Source: an uncultured bacterium (GTDB lineage Bacteria > Bacillota_I > Bacilli_A > RF39 > UBA660). Taken from it: DNA of 5,390 nt. The stretch lies in assembly GCA_900314225.1 (NCBI GenBank), contig OMUM01000055.1:1-5390 (forward strand). The letters are read 5' to 3'. The notes beneath the pieces were generated by a model. That model did no database searches, was not told where the DNA came from, and was given only the letters and a program-made list of their open reading frames with translations. How positions within the stretch are numbered: the first letter of the stretch is position 1; every line of letters starts with the position of its first letter. Of this stretch, positions 4,614-5,390 are shown piece by piece. The position numbers and the translations under genes are program-made.

Positions 4614-5390
4614 ATTTGTTTTAAATTTTTATTATTTGTATTTGTTACTATTTTTTTACCTGTCTTAGCCTCAATTTGTTCTCGTGTGTTTTTAGCTATT
4701 GTGCTTCTTCTATTACTGATTCTTTTGCATTTTCTTTACTCTTCTCATCACTTGATTTAGATATTTCAGTTGATGATACCTCTGCAAGCATATTAAGTAC
4801 TAGTTCCATATTAGTCATATTATCTCTTAAGCTTTCTTTAGTAAGTCCCTTATATGATTTATATTCTTTTACAGAATAACCACTCCAAATTTTCGTTAGA
4901 AGATTTGTTAAATCTGCAAATTCTTTACTACTTTCTATTCCGTTGTTTTTTAATTCATCAGTAAATTTTTTTCTAGCATCTATTGCCTTTAATCTTTGAT
5001 TAATCCAGTCATCTGAGTATCCTTTTCTTCTATATGCTTCAAGTGCTCTATTAATGGTAATCTCTGGATCATATTCTTCATCTATCCTTTCTTTTCCTAA
5101 ACGGGCAAGCCATAACTTTATTGGTTCTGCTTTCTTACTAGGAATAGATTCAATTATACGAAACATTCCTTCTAAATCAACAACATCAGTTAATCTATTC
5201 TTTCCATCTTTAGCCAACATTTTCAAAGCGTGACAATTTGTCACGGTTTCATTTCCCTCTTCTTTTAACCTTTGCTTTAATTTTCTCCAATATGCAGTAG
5301 CATCTTTACTTTCAGTTAAAATGGAAACAATATCTACAACACTAATATAGTATTTTTCTTCATCAGAATTCCAAACTGTTCATACTTTTT
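4604..5390 (-). pseudogene. broken Bro-N domain gene (DinD/phage antirepressor-like)
   Basis: The longest clean frame begins at GTG 5242-5244, but recognisable Bro-N sequence continues upstream (TVWNSDEEKYY, DIVSILTESKDATAYWRKLK) until a TGA at 5380-5382. One base change (TGA to CGA) would restore an Arg. Downstream come LTDVVDLEGMFRIIESIPS, KLWLARLGKERIDE and INRALEAYRRKGYSDDWINQRL, the central part typical of DinD-like and phage antirepressor Bro-N proteins. At the 3' end, TAG 4696-4698 closes the frame, while the next frame reads IAKNTREQIEAKTGKKIV to a TAA at 4604-4606, the usual family tail. Restoring one A (CAATAG to CAAATAG) joins the two. Two lesions indicate a decayed gene of about 260 residues, its start outside the window. 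Intact members are linked to prophage regulation and DNA-damage response. A GTG-started 182-residue remnant could still be made. Confidence 0.85.

Noticed and set aside
4676..4879. Open plus-strand frame of 67 codons rich in Ser and Leu
   Set aside because: It is the shadow of the Bro-N gene remnant on the minus strand.
5380..5382. TGA as a sense codon (recoding to Trp)
   Set aside because: All other genes use TGG for Trp and end normally under the standard code, and the same gene has a second, independent lesion. A nonsense mutation is simpler.

Overview
The window is very AT-rich, uses the standard bacterial code (Trp is TGG), and shows Gram-positive style GAGG/AGGAGG ribosome binding sites and TATAAT promoters. 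With the recognisable proteins, this points to a low-GC Bacillota (clostridial or related gut-type Firmicute). The species cannot be told from the sequence. Every confident gene lies on the minus strand, so transcription runs from high to low coordinates, and nearly every gene has its own promoter and/or terminator.

Right part (about 4500-5390): a Bro-N/DinD-like gene that is broken. Its Bro-N reading continues upstream of the first available GTG start, is interrupted by TGA at 5380-5382, and is broken again by a one-base loss next to the TAG at 4696-4698. The missing C-terminal tail is readable in another frame down to a TAA at 4604, which sits in a terminator hairpin. Next comes a two-gene operon (4290-4490 and 3199-4287): a small AbrB/MazE/SpoVT-type regulator followed 2 nt later by a multi-pass membrane acyltransferase. 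It has a good promoter and a perfect 20-bp palindrome just after the predicted start of transcription.

Middle and left part (about 197-3206): a tyrosine recombinase (2138-3100), a Fic protein (1048-2043) and an alpha/beta hydrolase (220-957), each apparently an independent transcription unit. A 20-bp direct repeat with one mismatch flanks this block at 197-216 and 3187-3206. The right copy overlaps the stop codon of the acyltransferase and the left copy lies just after the hydrolase stop. A recombinase next to a direct repeat at the 3' end of a gene is the layout of an integrated element, so I propose a very small integrative element of about 3.0 kb carrying Fic and hydrolase cargo. An 8-bp inverted copy of part of the repeat (1007-1014) lies between the fic terminator and the hydrolase promoter.

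Far left (1-196): AT-rich, with at most a short open plus-strand frame ending at 85 and partial copies of the repeat. No tRNA, rRNA, CRISPR array or insertion sequence was recognised.
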